A stretch of DNA of 47,224 nt from JBEIGE01 sp040382055 (GCA_040382055.1 JBEIGE010000024.1:1-47224); one strand, 5' to 3'. Shown: positions 35,176 through 43,512, numbered from the stretch's first letter. Notes: a model not told the origin generated them from the letters alone. A program made the numbers and translations.

Positions 35176-36111
35176 TTAGTGGCCTGCGGGGCTGGTCAAG
35201 CGTTTGAGGGCTTCGGCATAAATGGCTGATGTTTTCTCGATCACCGCTGGAGGCAATACCGGCGCAGGTGCTGTTTTGCCCCAGGGCTTGCCGTCCACCA
35301 GGGCGGTTTCCAGCCAGTCACGCAGAAACTGCTTGTCATAGCTGGGCGGGTTCTTGCCTGCGGCAAAAGCTGCGTCGTACGAGGCCTGCGGCCAGTAGCG
35401 TGACGAATCCGGTGTCAGCACTTCATCCATCAGGACCAGCGTACCCGCTTTGTCCAGCCCAAACTCGAATTTGGTGTCTGCAATGATGATGCCCTTTGTG
35501 GCGGCAATCTGGCTTGCGGCCTGGTACAGGGCAATCGAGATGTCGCGGATGCGCGTAGCCAGATCCAGACCAACCATCTCTGCCGTTTTCTCAAACGTGA
35601 TGTTTTCGTCATGCGCCCCCACTTCGGCCTTGGCCGCCGGGGTGTAAATCGGCGCGGGCAACTTTGACGCGTTCTGAAGTCCGCCCGGCAAGGGCACGCC
35701 GCAGACCGATTGGCTTATCTGGTACTCGGCCCAGCCGCTTCCAGCCAGGTAGCCGCGCACCACCGCCTCCACTGGCAAAGGCTTGAGCCGTTTGACCAGC
35801 ATGGCGCGGCCAGCCACCTGATGCACCTCATCGGGCCGGACCACGCTCTCGGGGGACTCCCCGGTCAGGTGGTTGGGGCAAATATTGAGCCCCTGCGGGC
35901 CGAGCTGGTCAAACCAGAACAGCGCCATTCGGGTGAGCAGGGCTCCTTTGCCGGGAATGGGTTCGCCCATGATCACATCAAACGCGCTGATGCGGTCACT
36001 GGCCACCATCAACATGCGATCGTCCCCGACCGCGTAGTTGTCGCGCACCTTGCCGCGGGCCATCAGGGGCAAAGACGTCAGGGTGGAGGTATGCAGGGCA
36101 GGCGTATTCAT
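35176..36111 (-). CDS. purC: Phosphoribosylaminoimidazole-succinocarboxamide synthase PurC
   Basis: A 311-residue SAICAR synthetase of the purine pathway. It has LMARGKVRDNYAVGDDRMLMVASDRISAFD near the N-terminus in two adjacent blocks, and EVVRGYLAGSGW-type and DTKFEFGLD motifs. The ATG at 36111 (MNTPALHTSTL) matches the family start; upstream ATG codons at 36126 and 36204 are in frame and cannot be excluded, as none has a clear Shine-Dalgarno sequence. It is a single gene, separate from purE-purK at 29.3-31.0 kb. Confidence 0.95.
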   Translation of the reverse strand: MNTPALHTSTLTSLPLMARGKVRDNYAVGDDRMLMVASDRISAFDVIMGEPIPGKGALLTRMALFWFDQLGPQGLNICPNHLTGESPESVVRPDEVHQVAGRAMLVKRLKPLPVEAVVRGYLAGSGWAEYQISQSVCGVPLPGGLQNASKLPAPIYTPAAKAEVGAHDENITFEKTAEMVGLDLATRIRDISIALYQAASQIAATKGIIIADTKFEFGLDKAGTLVLMDEVLTPDSSRYWPQASYDAAFAAGKNPPSYDKQFLRDWLETALVDGKPWGKTAPAPVLPPAVIEKTSAIYAEALKRLTSPAGH

Positions 36112-36243
36112 AAAGTTGGGTGGCATAGGGCCAATCGGCTTGGGCACCGAGTCTAGCAAGACCCGGGGCATGGTCAGGCTGGGGGAGATATCCGGGGATT
36201 GCACTGCAGATGGCGTTTAGGGTGCAAAGGAACGCTCGGTGCT

Positions 36244-36283
36244 AAAGCCCGGGCGGCCCAGGCTTTTAGGCCCAGGCTTTTTT
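36244..36283. repeat. Hairpin and tandem 14-bp repeat between purC and the isomerase gene
   Basis: GGCCCAGGCTTTT occurs twice in tandem (36255-36267 and 36269-36281). In the minus-strand RNA the sequence AAAGCCTGGG (36266-36257) pairs with CCCGGGCTTT (36253-36244), with one U-G wobble, giving a 10-bp stem with a 3-nt loop. It may be a weak terminator for the long minus-strand operon, since only three U residues follow. The rest of the 175-bp gap holds nothing recognisable. Confidence 0.45.
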
Positions 36284-36286
36284 CAG

Positions 36287-37177
36287 CTAAGACACACTTT
36301 GATGGCGGGCGATGCAGGTGTCCAGCACCACGTTGCCCGAGCGCAGCCACCAGTTGCGGCTTGAAAAAATCTCTACCTCACTGAAACCTGCGTAACCCGC
36401 AGCCTCCATCCAGCCCCGGATTTTCCGCAACTCGATCACGCCGTCGCCCATCATGCCGCGGTCATTGAGCAAGTCCCGTGTGGGGGTGAGCCAGTCACAC
36501 ACATGCCATGCCAGCAGGCGATTTTTGCCTTTTGTATTGCCTGCCCTGGCAATCTGCGCCTGCAGCTTGGGGTCCCACCAGACGTGGTAGGCATCGACCG
36601 CCACACCCAAGGCGCCCGTCTGATCGGGGTCGAGTTCATCGCACAGGTCCAGCGCCTGCTCCAGGGTGTTGATACAGGCGCGCTCAGCCGCCTGCATGGG
36701 ATGCAGGGGCTCGATGGCCAGGGGCATTCCCACTGATTTTGCGTATTCCAGCGAGGCGGCAATGCCATCGCGCACTTCGCTGCGGGCACGGGCCATGTCG
36801 GTGTACAGCGCCTGACCGTCCAAGGCACCGGGCAGGGCACCCACCACCAGGACCAGGCAGGGTGCATCGAGGGTTTTGGCTTCGTCTATGGCGCGGTAGT
36901 TGTCTTGCAAGGCCGCCTGTCGGCCTGTTATATCCGCTGCCGTATAAAAGCCGCCGCGGCAGTAGCCGCTCAGGACGATGCCGGTCTCTTTCAACTGGCG
37001 TGCGATCTTGGCCAGGCCGACGCCGGCCACCTGATCGCGCCAAGGGCTGATGGCACGTATCCCCCGCTGCGCACAGGCCTCAATGATCTGGTCCAGCGGC
37101 CAGTCTTGCCCATTGCTTTTGCGCACAGTGGCGGTGTTGATGGACAGCCAGTGGTGGTCTTGGGTGAAATCGCGCAT
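36287..37177 (-). CDS. Xylose-isomerase-like TIM-barrel protein (sugar phosphate isomerase/epimerase)
   Basis: A 296-residue protein starting at MRDFTQDHHWLSINTATVRK. The AP endonuclease 2/xylose isomerase TIM-barrel marks are VLSGYCRGGF, LAIEPLHPMQAAERACINT with a metal-binding Glu, ALGVAVDAYHVWWDP with Asp and His, and GVIELRKIRGWMEAAGYAGFSEVEIFSS. These give the E...D-H...H...E metal-site pattern of sugar isomerases and 2-keto-myo-inositol dehydratases. It is the last gene of the catabolic operon, 4 nt after the dehydrogenase-like gene. Confidence 0.87.
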   Translation of the reverse strand: MRDFTQDHHWLSINTATVRKSNGQDWPLDQIIEACAQRGIRAISPWRDQVAGVGLAKIARQLKETGIVLSGYCRGGFYTAADITGRQAALQDNYRAIDEAKTLDAPCLVLVVGALPGALDGQALYTDMARARSEVRDGIAASLEYAKSVGMPLAIEPLHPMQAAERACINTLEQALDLCDELDPDQTGALGVAVDAYHVWWDPKLQAQIARAGNTKGKNRLLAWHVCDWLTPTRDLLNDRGMMGDGVIELRKIRGWMEAAGYAGFSEVEIFSSRNWWLRSGNVVLDTCIARHQSVS

Positions 37178-37181
37178 GGGT

Positions 37182-38084
37182 TTACTCAAAGGCTTTCGGG
37201 TCACGTTCCCGCCGTATTTGGCGGATGATCGCGGCGTTGTCCAACTCGCCGTCGCCTGCCGCAAGGGCCTTGCGCATCAAGGTAGCGTGGATTTCGGACA
37301 AAGGCATGGCCTGGCCTGCAGCATGTGCAAGGTCCAGCATCAGGTCCACGTCTTTCAGGTGCTGGGTAATGCGCGACTGCGGGGCAAACTCATCGCGAGC
37401 CATCATCGCCCCTTTGGCCAATGCGGCGTCGGAGCGGGCCGGCGTAGCCAGCACCAGCTCCAGGAATTGCATCGGAGCAATCCCCATTTTTTCGGCAAAC
37501 ACCATGCCTTCAGCCAGGGCCGCGCGGTTCAGACCGATCACCAGGTTCGTGGCGAGTTTGGCGCGCGCGCCCATGCCGGTGCCGCCTACATGAAAGCGCC
37601 GCAGGCTAATAGCATCCAAGACCTTAGCCTGGCTTGCGATGGCTTGGGCATCCCCACCCAGCAACAGGGTTGCTTCACCCGCAGCGATTTGTGCGCTGGA
37701 GCCTGACAGTGGCGCTTCAATCAGCTGCACGCCATGCGTCAGCAAACGCGCGGCCAATGCGGTGAGCATGTCGGGGTCGCCTGTAGAGCAGTCGATGATG
37801 GCTTCTGGCACGCCACCAGAAAGCAGGCCCTGCGGACCTTCGACTACCTTCACCACGTCGCTGGTTTTCAGCACAGCCATGATGAAGGTTCGCGTGGAAC
37901 GCGCCAGCGTCAAAGGTGATGTGGCAAGCCTTCCGCCAGCCTGGACAAAACGCTCGCAGGCATCGAGTTGCAGGTCATAACCCACACATTCAAATCCAGC
38001 AGCAAGCAGGCGACGGGTCAGAGCCAAGCCAACCAGTCCGAGGCCCACGATACCGACTGTGCTGATACGTTTGTCCTCTGCCAT
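37182..38084 (-). CDS. 3-Hydroxyisobutyrate-dehydrogenase-family oxidoreductase
   Basis: A 300-residue NAD(P)-dependent beta-hydroxyacid dehydrogenase. The Rossmann motif is VGIVGLGLVGLALTRRLL (about 10-27). The family signature IEAPLSGSSAQIAAGEATLL carries the substrate-binding S-G-S, and the catalytic Lys is in GARAKLATNLVIGLNRAA. The ATG at 38084 gives the usual short distance to GxGxxG; a second ATG at 38111 would add nine residues. The substrate is likely a hydroxyacid produced by neighbouring enzymes. Confidence 0.89.
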   Translation of the reverse strand: MAEDKRISTVGIVGLGLVGLALTRRLLAAGFECVGYDLQLDACERFVQAGGRLATSPLTLARSTRTFIMAVLKTSDVVKVVEGPQGLLSGGVPEAIIDCSTGDPDMLTALAARLLTHGVQLIEAPLSGSSAQIAAGEATLLLGGDAQAIASQAKVLDAISLRRFHVGGTGMGARAKLATNLVIGLNRAALAEGMVFAEKMGIAPMQFLELVLATPARSDAALAKGAMMARDEFAPQSRITQHLKDVDLMLDLAHAAGQAMPLSEIHATLMRKALAAGDGELDNAAIIRQIRRERDPKAFE

Positions 38085-38158
38085 CCTGCAGTCAGGGTAG
38101 AGCCCCTGCATAAGGCGATATCCTGCTACCGGTGATGATGGCGCTACGGTTCACGACG

Positions 38159-39139
38159 TTATTCAAGCGAAATTTTTTTGTCCGCAATGATCTTGCCCGA
38201 TGCGGCAATGTCATCGGCCTGAAATTTTGCAAAGTCGGCCGCGCTGCCACCGCCGGGTACCAAGCCGTCGGCCAGCAGGCGCTCACGCATGTCGCCGGCC
38301 AGCGCCTTGCTCACGGCGAGATTGAGTTTTTGTAACAGTTCAGCCGGGATCTTGGCGGGTGCCCACAAGCCAAACCAGGTGGCACATTCAAAGCCGGGGA
38401 TCGTTTCTGCCACTGTCGGCACATCCGGCAGATTGGGCAGGCGCTTGGGTGAGGTGACCGCCGCCACCTTGACTTGCCCACTCCTGTGGAATTGAACGGA
38501 ACCCAGCACCGGGTCAATGAAGCCTTCAATCTGACCTCCCACCAGGTCCTGGAAGGCAGGGGCCGTGCCTTTGTAGGGCACGATGGTGACGCTGATGCCA
38601 GCTGCCTCCTCTAGCCGCATGGTGCACAGGTGCCCGGCCGAACCGATGGAACCTACTGCAAAGTTGAACTTGCCTGGGTTGACCCTGGCTGCTGCCACCA
38701 GGCCCCTCATGTCGGTCACGCCCAGCTTGTTGCTCAGCGCAATCGAAAGCGGGGCCTGGGCTACAAGACTGATTGGCGCAAAGTCGGTCTGTACCTTGTA
38801 GGGCACCGACTTCATGGTCATGGGTGCGATGACAAAGGTGCTGGCGTTGAAGAGCAGGGTGTAACCGTCAGCGGGGGCCTTGGCTACCGCGTCGGCGCCA
38901 ATGACGCCATTGCCACCGGGCCGGTTGTCCACCAAAAAGGTCTGCTTGAACTGGTCTTGCAGCTGCTGCGCCAGCATGCGCCCCACTTTGTCCAGCGTGC
39001 CGCCCGGGGGAAAGGGGATGATGACTCGAACGGTCCGATCTGGCCAGGCGGGTGCCGGGGCGCTTGCCTGGGCAGTTGCAACCAGCGGAGCCAGCGCCGC
39101 AAGGCAGGCTGTCAGCAAGGGTTTGATGAATTGCTTCAT
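38159..39139 (-). CDS. TctC/Bug-family periplasmic solute receptor
   Basis: A 326-residue exported receptor. The ATG at 39139 has an AGGAGA Shine-Dalgarno sequence 5 nt upstream, so it is preferred to a GTG at 39166. The signal peptide ends around VATAQASAP. Family blocks WPDRTVRVIIPFPPGGTLD, VDNRPGGNGVIGADAVAK and KFNFAVGSIGSAGHL are clear. It is the second Bug receptor in this operon, between the DUF993 and hydroxyacid-dehydrogenase genes. It may feed a related ligand to a membrane partner encoded elsewhere. Confidence 0.9.
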   Translation of the reverse strand: MKQFIKPLLTACLAALAPLVATAQASAPAPAWPDRTVRVIIPFPPGGTLDKVGRMLAQQLQDQFKQTFLVDNRPGGNGVIGADAVAKAPADGYTLLFNASTFVIAPMTMKSVPYKVQTDFAPISLVAQAPLSIALSNKLGVTDMRGLVAAARVNPGKFNFAVGSIGSAGHLCTMRLEEAAGISVTIVPYKGTAPAFQDLVGGQIEGFIDPVLGSVQFHRSGQVKVAAVTSPKRLPNLPDVPTVAETIPGFECATWFGLWAPAKIPAELLQKLNLAVSKALAGDMRERLLADGLVPGGGSAADFAKFQADDIAASGKIIADKKISLE

Positions 39140-39155
39140 GGATATCTCCTGAAAA

Positions 39156-40373
39156 TCATTCCACACCCTGCAGGGCGCACAGGGTTTTCATGCGATGCAT
39201 GGCCAGGTCGGGCTGCTCCAGCAGGTTGGCCACATCGGCCAGGCGGAACAGCTCACACAAATGGGGCAGGCTGCGCGTGCTTTGCTGACCACCAACCATG
39301 CTGAAATGACTCTGGTGCCCGTTGAGCCAGGCCATGAACACCACACCGGTCTTGTAGTAGCGCGTGGGCGCGGCAAAAATGTGGCGCGACAGCGGCACCG
39401 TAGGCCCCAGGATGGCGTGGAACTTCGCCAGATTACCCTGTGCCAGCTCGCCCAGTGCAGCGCTGGCGGCTGGCGCAATGGCATCAAAGATGCCCAACAG
39501 CGCGTCGCTTTGGCTATGCGTGGCCTGGCTGCCAAAGCCATCGCCGGCAATCAGCTCGGCATAGTTGAAATCGTCACCGGTGTACATGCGTACCCCTAGT
39601 CCGTCGGCGCCACCCGTGACGGGCAAGCGCCTGCGCATGGCGATCTCCTTGTCCTTGTTCAGCAAGGAAATCTTGATGCCGTCGACCTTGTCGGGATGGG
39701 CCGCGATGATGCCCAGGGCCGTGGTCATGGCGGCATCCACATCCTTGGTGCCCCAGTAGCCCGCCAGCGCCGGATCAAACATGTCGCCCAGCCAGTGCAG
39801 CACTACCGGTTGCCTGGCCTGGCGCAGGATGCGGTCGTACACGCGCTCGTAATCGGCTGGACTTTTTGCCACACGGGCCAGCGCCCGGCTGGCCATGACG
39901 ATGAGCTTGCCACCCAGCTTTTCAATGGCCTCCATCTGCGCCTCGTAGGCGTGAATCACGTCATCCACAGACTTCACGCTGTCCAGGTCCAGGTGGTCGG
40001 TTCCACAACCCGAGGCCACCAGCGCAGCGCCACCCTGGGCAGAATAATCCTTCGCCGCATCAATGGACCGCCGTATCAACTCCAGAGAGTTTGGCCAGTC
40101 CAGTCCCATGCCGCGCTGTGCCGTGTCCATGGCTTCGGCCACGCCCAGACCCAGTGACCACACATGCTGGCGAAAGGCGATGGTGGCATCCCAGTCCACG
40201 GCACATTGCAACCAGGGATCAATTGCCGCACGTGGGTCGGCCACCACATGCGCGGCTGAGTAGGCGATGCGGTTAAAGCGCCTTACGGTTGTAGTGCGCT
40301 CTGGCACCTGGCCTTGCAGCCGGTAAGTGGCCAGCTGACCGTCCAGCGTGAGAAGTTGAAGACTATTTTGCAT
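39156..40373 (-). CDS. DUF993 / dihydrodipicolinate-synthase-like protein
   Basis: A 405-residue protein of the DUF993 family, which has a class I aldolase (DHDPS-like) TIM-barrel fold. Visible blocks are RRFNRIAYSAAHVVADPRA, GTDHLDLDSVKSVDDVIHAY, VVLHWLGDMFDPALAGYWG and KVDGIKISLLNKDKEI; the Lys of GIKIS is placed where aldolases form the Schiff base. DUF993 genes often lie beside Gfo/Idh/MocA and sugar isomerase genes, as here, suggesting retro-aldol cleavage of a sugar-acid intermediate. The substrate is unknown. Confidence 0.85.
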   Translation of the reverse strand: MQNSLQLLTLDGQLATYRLQGQVPERTTTVRRFNRIAYSAAHVVADPRAAIDPWLQCAVDWDATIAFRQHVWSLGLGVAEAMDTAQRGMGLDWPNSLELIRRSIDAAKDYSAQGGAALVASGCGTDHLDLDSVKSVDDVIHAYEAQMEAIEKLGGKLIVMASRALARVAKSPADYERVYDRILRQARQPVVLHWLGDMFDPALAGYWGTKDVDAAMTTALGIIAAHPDKVDGIKISLLNKDKEIAMRRRLPVTGGADGLGVRMYTGDDFNYAELIAGDGFGSQATHSQSDALLGIFDAIAPAASAALGELAQGNLAKFHAILGPTVPLSRHIFAAPTRYYKTGVVFMAWLNGHQSHFSMVGGQQSTRSLPHLCELFRLADVANLLEQPDLAMHRMKTLCALQGVE

Positions 40374-40387
40374 TTATTACCAGTCTG

Positions 40388-40401
40388 GATAAGCTTTTAT
40401 C
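40388..40401. other. Small hairpin between two operon genes
   Basis: GATAA (40388-40392) and TTATC (40397-40401) flank a GCTT loop in the 32-nt gap between the Gfo/Idh/MocA stop and the DUF993 start. The AT-rich sequence continues as GCTATCAAATTTGA into the end of the upstream gene and may be part of a dispersed repeat. The function is not known. Confidence 0.25.
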
Positions 40402-40405
40402 GCTA

Positions 40406-41569
40406 TCAAATTTGAAGCGTCTGGATATCAATCCAGCGGCGCTCTTTCCAGCTTTGCAAGGCGGCTTCGACCAGCTGAACCCCCTTGGCACCTTCGGGCA
40501 GTGTCCACTTGTAAGGTGCGTTCTCCACCACGTGGCGAATGAAGTGCTCCCACTGAATCTTGAAGCCGTTGTCATAGACCTGGGTATCTGGCACCTCTTG
40601 CCATTGGTCAAAAAAGGGCATGGTCTGCTTTTGGTCGGGGTTCCACACCGGGCGGGGGGTGTTGACCCGGCTTTGGGCGCGGCAATCGCTCAGTCCCGCC
40701 ACGGCCGAGCCGTGCGTGCCGTCCACATGGAAGGTGACCAGGTCGTCGCGGCGTACCCGGGTGGCCCAGCTCATATTGAGTTGCGCAATGACCTTCTCGC
40801 CGCCATGACCGATCAGTTCGGCGGTGGCGTAGGCAGCGTCGTCTGCGGTGCAGGCATAGGGCTTGCCGGCTTCGTCCCAGCGCTGCGGGATGTGGGTGGT
40901 GCCCAGGCAACTGACGGACTTGACCTCGCCAAACAGGTTGTCGAGCACATAGCGCCAGTGGCACATCATGTCGAGGATCATGCCGCCGCCGTCTTCAGAA
41001 CGGTAGTTCCAGCTGGGGCGCTGGATGGGTTGCAAATCACCCTCAAACACCCAGTAGCCAAACTCCAGCCGCACGCTGAGCATCTTGCCGAAAAAGCCGG
41101 CGCGGCGCAGCATGTCGAGCTTGCGCAGACCGGGCAAAAAAAGCTTGTCCTGCACGGCCCCGTGCTTCAGGCCGGACTGTTCTGCCAACCGCGCAATCTC
41201 CACCGCTTCATTGAGGTTGGTGGCAATGGGTTTCTCGCAATACACATGCTTGCCCGCACGAAGCGCCTGGGCCAGCAAGGTAGGCCGCATCTGCGTGGTG
41301 CCGGCATCGAAAAACACCGTGTCTTGTGGGTTGGCCAGCGCTGCGGTCAGGTCGGTACCCCAACGGGCAATGCCGTGGGCCTGGGCCAGGGCTTGAATCT
41401 TCTCGGCATTACGACCAATCAGGATGGGGTCGGGCATCACCTTGTCGCCATTGGACAAGGTCACGCCGCCCTGTTCACGCAGGGCACAAATGGAGCGGAT
41501 CAAATGCTGGTTCATCCCCATGCGTCCGGTGACGCCATGCATGATGATGCCGAGGGTTTGGGTGGTCAT
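40406..41569 (-). CDS. Gfo/Idh/MocA-family oxidoreductase
   Basis: A 387-residue NAD(P)-dependent dehydrogenase. The N-terminus LGIIMHGVTGRMGMNQHL is a Rossmann motif of G-x-x-GRMG type, and the family signature is GKHVYCEKPIATNLNEAVEIA with the catalytic EKP lysine. A conserved GGGMILDMMCHWRYVLDNLFG segment follows, with the D-x-x-x-H catalytic pair. Members oxidise sugars or inositols at a ring hydroxyl. The gene lies 8 nt after the first Bug receptor of the operon, consistent with oxidising an imported polyol or sugar acid. Confidence 0.9.
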   Translation of the reverse strand: MTTQTLGIIMHGVTGRMGMNQHLIRSICALREQGGVTLSNGDKVMPDPILIGRNAEKIQALAQAHGIARWGTDLTAALANPQDTVFFDAGTTQMRPTLLAQALRAGKHVYCEKPIATNLNEAVEIARLAEQSGLKHGAVQDKLFLPGLRKLDMLRRAGFFGKMLSVRLEFGYWVFEGDLQPIQRPSWNYRSEDGGGMILDMMCHWRYVLDNLFGEVKSVSCLGTTHIPQRWDEAGKPYACTADDAAYATAELIGHGGEKVIAQLNMSWATRVRRDDLVTFHVDGTHGSAVAGLSDCRAQSRVNTPRPVWNPDQKQTMPFFDQWQEVPDTQVYDNGFKIQWEHFIRHVVENAPYKWTLPEGAKGVQLVEAALQSWKERRWIDIQTLQI

Positions 41570-41577
41570 GGGTGTCC

Positions 41578-42564
41578 TTACTTTTGCACTTCAAGGCCGG
41601 CCGCTTTGACCAGCAGGGCGTTGCTCTTGATTTCAGTGGCGATGTAGGTGTCAAACTGTTCGGGCTTGAGCGTCCAGGCGTCTGCACCCAGGCGGGCAAA
41701 GCGCTCTTTAACCTCTGGCGTGGCCAGGGCCTTGACCACTTCTTCATTGAGCCGGTTGACGATCTCACGCGGTGTTTTGGCCGGGGCCATCATGCCGATC
41801 CAGAAATTGAATTCAGAGCCGGGTACGCCAGCTTCAGCGGTGGTGGGCACGTCTGGCAAGGCGGCGGTGCGGTTGGGCGAACCTACGGCCAGTGCCAGCA
41901 AGCGGCCTTCCTTGATGTGGCCGATCACCGGTGCCACCGGTGAGAAGTAGTAGTCCAGGCGACCGGCTATGACTTCAGTGACTGCACCTGCTGAACCGGT
42001 AAAGGGGATGTGGACCGCAAAAAAACCGGCAGCCATCTTGAACTTTTCAGCATTGAGGTGGGTGGCGCTGCCTTGACCGGCCGAGGCGTAATTGAGTGAA
42101 GCCGGTTTGGCCTTTGCCGCCTTGACCAGTTCTTGCACGGTTTTGATGCCTCTGGAAGGAGCCATGACCAGCACATTGGGCGTGGTGGCAATGGGTGTGA
42201 CACCGGCAAAGTCGGCCAGGGTATCAAACGGCAATTTGGCAAACGTGGAGGGGCTGACCGTGTGAGAAGACGAATGAATCATGATGGTGTAGCCATCGGG
42301 CGCGGCATTGGCCACGGCAGCCTGACCAATCGTGCCGCTGGCTCCGCCCCGGTTGTCAATCACCAGGGTCTGGCCCATGCTCTGGCTCATTTTGTCGGCA
42401 ATCGCGCGGGCGATGATGTCGGTGGTGCTGCCTGCCGCAAAGGGCACGATGACCCGTATCGGTTTGTTGGGGTAGGTGGACTGGGCCGGCGCAATGAGGG
42501 GGGCTGACAGGGCGCAGGCAGCTAAAACAAGTTTGGCAACGGCACGGCGGCGAATGAGGCGCAT
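41578..42564 (-). CDS. TctC/Bug-family periplasmic solute receptor
   Basis: A 328-residue exported receptor. A GGAGA Shine-Dalgarno sequence lies just upstream of the ATG at 42564. The signal peptide (about 1-28) ends near IAPAQSTYP. The family blocks YPNKPIRVIVPFAAGSTTD, DNRGGASGTIGQAAVANAA and SLNYASAGQGSATHLNAE are present. It is the first structural gene after the TetR regulator and carries a TetR-region motif in its promoter. It probably binds the operon's growth substrate. Confidence 0.92.
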   Translation of the reverse strand: MRLIRRRAVAKLVLAACALSAPLIAPAQSTYPNKPIRVIVPFAAGSTTDIIARAIADKMSQSMGQTLVIDNRGGASGTIGQAAVANAAPDGYTIMIHSSSHTVSPSTFAKLPFDTLADFAGVTPIATTPNVLVMAPSRGIKTVQELVKAAKAKPASLNYASAGQGSATHLNAEKFKMAAGFFAVHIPFTGSAGAVTEVIAGRLDYYFSPVAPVIGHIKEGRLLALAVGSPNRTAALPDVPTTAEAGVPGSEFNFWIGMMAPAKTPREIVNRLNEEVVKALATPEVKERFARLGADAWTLKPEQFDTYIATEIKSNALLVKAAGLEVQK

Positions 42565-42593
42565 AGGATCTCCAAATCAATTTAGTTAACTCA

Positions 42594-42623
42594 ATGGTGA
42601 ATTATTGAGAGTTTGAGAAACTC
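42594..42623. promoter_or_regulatory. Candidate operator before the first Bug receptor gene of the operon
   Basis: GGTGAATTATT (42596-42606) repeats exactly the 11-mer that lies 15 nt upstream of the TetR start codon (there on the minus strand). It sits inside the inverted repeat CTCAAT-N8-ATTGAG (42591-42610 region) and next to GAGTTT-GAG-AAACTC (42609-42623). The site is 30-60 nt from the receptor's start codon, suitable for repression. Confidence 0.5.
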
Positions 42624-43284
42624 AAGACACTAGTACATACCCTAGGATCACGTCACACATATGCGACAGCCTTTCGTTGTGCGCCTTGGGTGTCATGAGG
42701 TCCCGTCCAAAGATGGCCGACAGGGTGTGGTTGTTGGACAGGTAAAAGTAGGCCAGCCCGGCGATGGACACATACAGCTGAACCGGGTCCACCCCGCCGC
42801 GAAAGCTGCCGTCCTTGCGCCCGCGCTCCAGAATTTCCCCCAGGGTGGCGACGAGGGGTGAGTTCATTTCGCGCACACGATCGGACTCTGCCAGGTGACG
42901 TGCACGGTGCAGGTTGGCACTGTTGAGCAAGGTGAGGAACTCGGGGTGCTCAAGGTAGTAGTTCCAGGTGAACTCCACCAGCCTGCGGATGGCATCGACA
43001 GGCTTTAAACCCAGCAGCTTGAGCTGTAGCTCTTCCTGGCGGATATGCAAGTAGGCCTTCTCGAGGACGGCGCGAAACAGTTGCTCCTTGTCCTCAAAGT
43101 AGTAATAGATCAGCCGCTTGTTGAGCCCGGCCCGCAGCGCAATGCGGTCCATGCGGGCGCCACCCAAGCCGTGTTCTGAGAACTCGTCACGCGCAGCCGC
43201 CAAAATCGTGGCTTGCGACCGCTCCGCATCACGCAACCGGTCTTCCGGCGGGGGAGCGTTAGTTTGGTGAATTTCGGTTTGCAT
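42622..43284 (-). CDS. TetR-family transcriptional regulator
   Basis: A 220-residue TetR regulator starting MQTEIHQTNAPPPEDRL. The helix-turn-helix region is ILAAARDEFSEHGLGGARMD then IALRAGLNKRLIYYYFEDKE (about 25-70), and the C-terminal ligand domain follows. The frame stays open for 120 codons upstream of this ATG, but that stretch contains a transposase fragment and is not regulator sequence. An inverted repeat spans the start codon. The regulator precedes the catabolic genes on the same strand and probably controls itself and them. Confidence 0.92.
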   Translation of the reverse strand: MQTEIHQTNAPPPEDRLRDAERSQATILAAARDEFSEHGLGGARMDRIALRAGLNKRLIYYYFEDKEQLFRAVLEKAYLHIRQEELQLKLLGLKPVDAIRRLVEFTWNYYLEHPEFLTLLNSANLHRARHLAESDRVREMNSPLVATLGEILERGRKDGSFRGGVDPVQLYVSIAGLAYFYLSNNHTLSAIFGRDLMTPKAHNERLSHMCDVILGYVLVS

Positions 43285-43302
43285 GCCGAATAATTCACCA
43301 AA
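43263..43302. promoter_or_regulatory. Inverted repeat over the TetR start codon
   Basis: TTTGGTGAATT (43263-43273) and AATTCACCAAA (43292-43302) form a perfect 11-bp inverted repeat with an 18-bp spacer, and the arms continue imperfectly inward as TTCGG and CCGAA. The regulator's ATG (43284) is in the middle. Arm spacing of about 29 bp means that both face the same side of the helix. An autoregulatory operator is the likely role. Confidence 0.55.
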
Positions 43303-43429
43303 TAGTAAATAAATGCAAGCTGCTTTGTGAATGTCCATCGACTCAAGTTGACTACCGATTGCCAAATGCGATCGATATAGGCGGTCATGCATGAGTAGCG
43401 AATGGATGCCGGAGGGTTTATGCCAATGC

Positions 43430-43512
43430 TGGCTTGCATGCCAATCAGACAGGACGGGAAAGATGTTCTTGGCGAGGTCGATTCCAACGGTTAGGATAGT
43501 TACCAAAACCCT
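43430..43512 (-). pseudogene. IS110-family transposase remnant (N-terminal fragment)
   Basis: Translation of the minus strand gives TILTVGIDLAKNIFPVL, the N-terminus of IS110-family transposases with the first catalytic Asp of the DEDD motif (GIDLAKN-x-F). Similarity is lost after about 20-25 residues and no other part of the element is visible. The fragment happens to be in frame with, and upstream of, the TetR gene. The rest of the gap from 43285 to 43671 contains no other gene. Confidence 0.6.

Noticed and set aside
40412..41647. Long plus-strand open frame (411 codons)
   Set aside because: It is antisense to the Gfo/Idh/MocA gene, whose family motifs are clear, and its translation has no recognisable domain.
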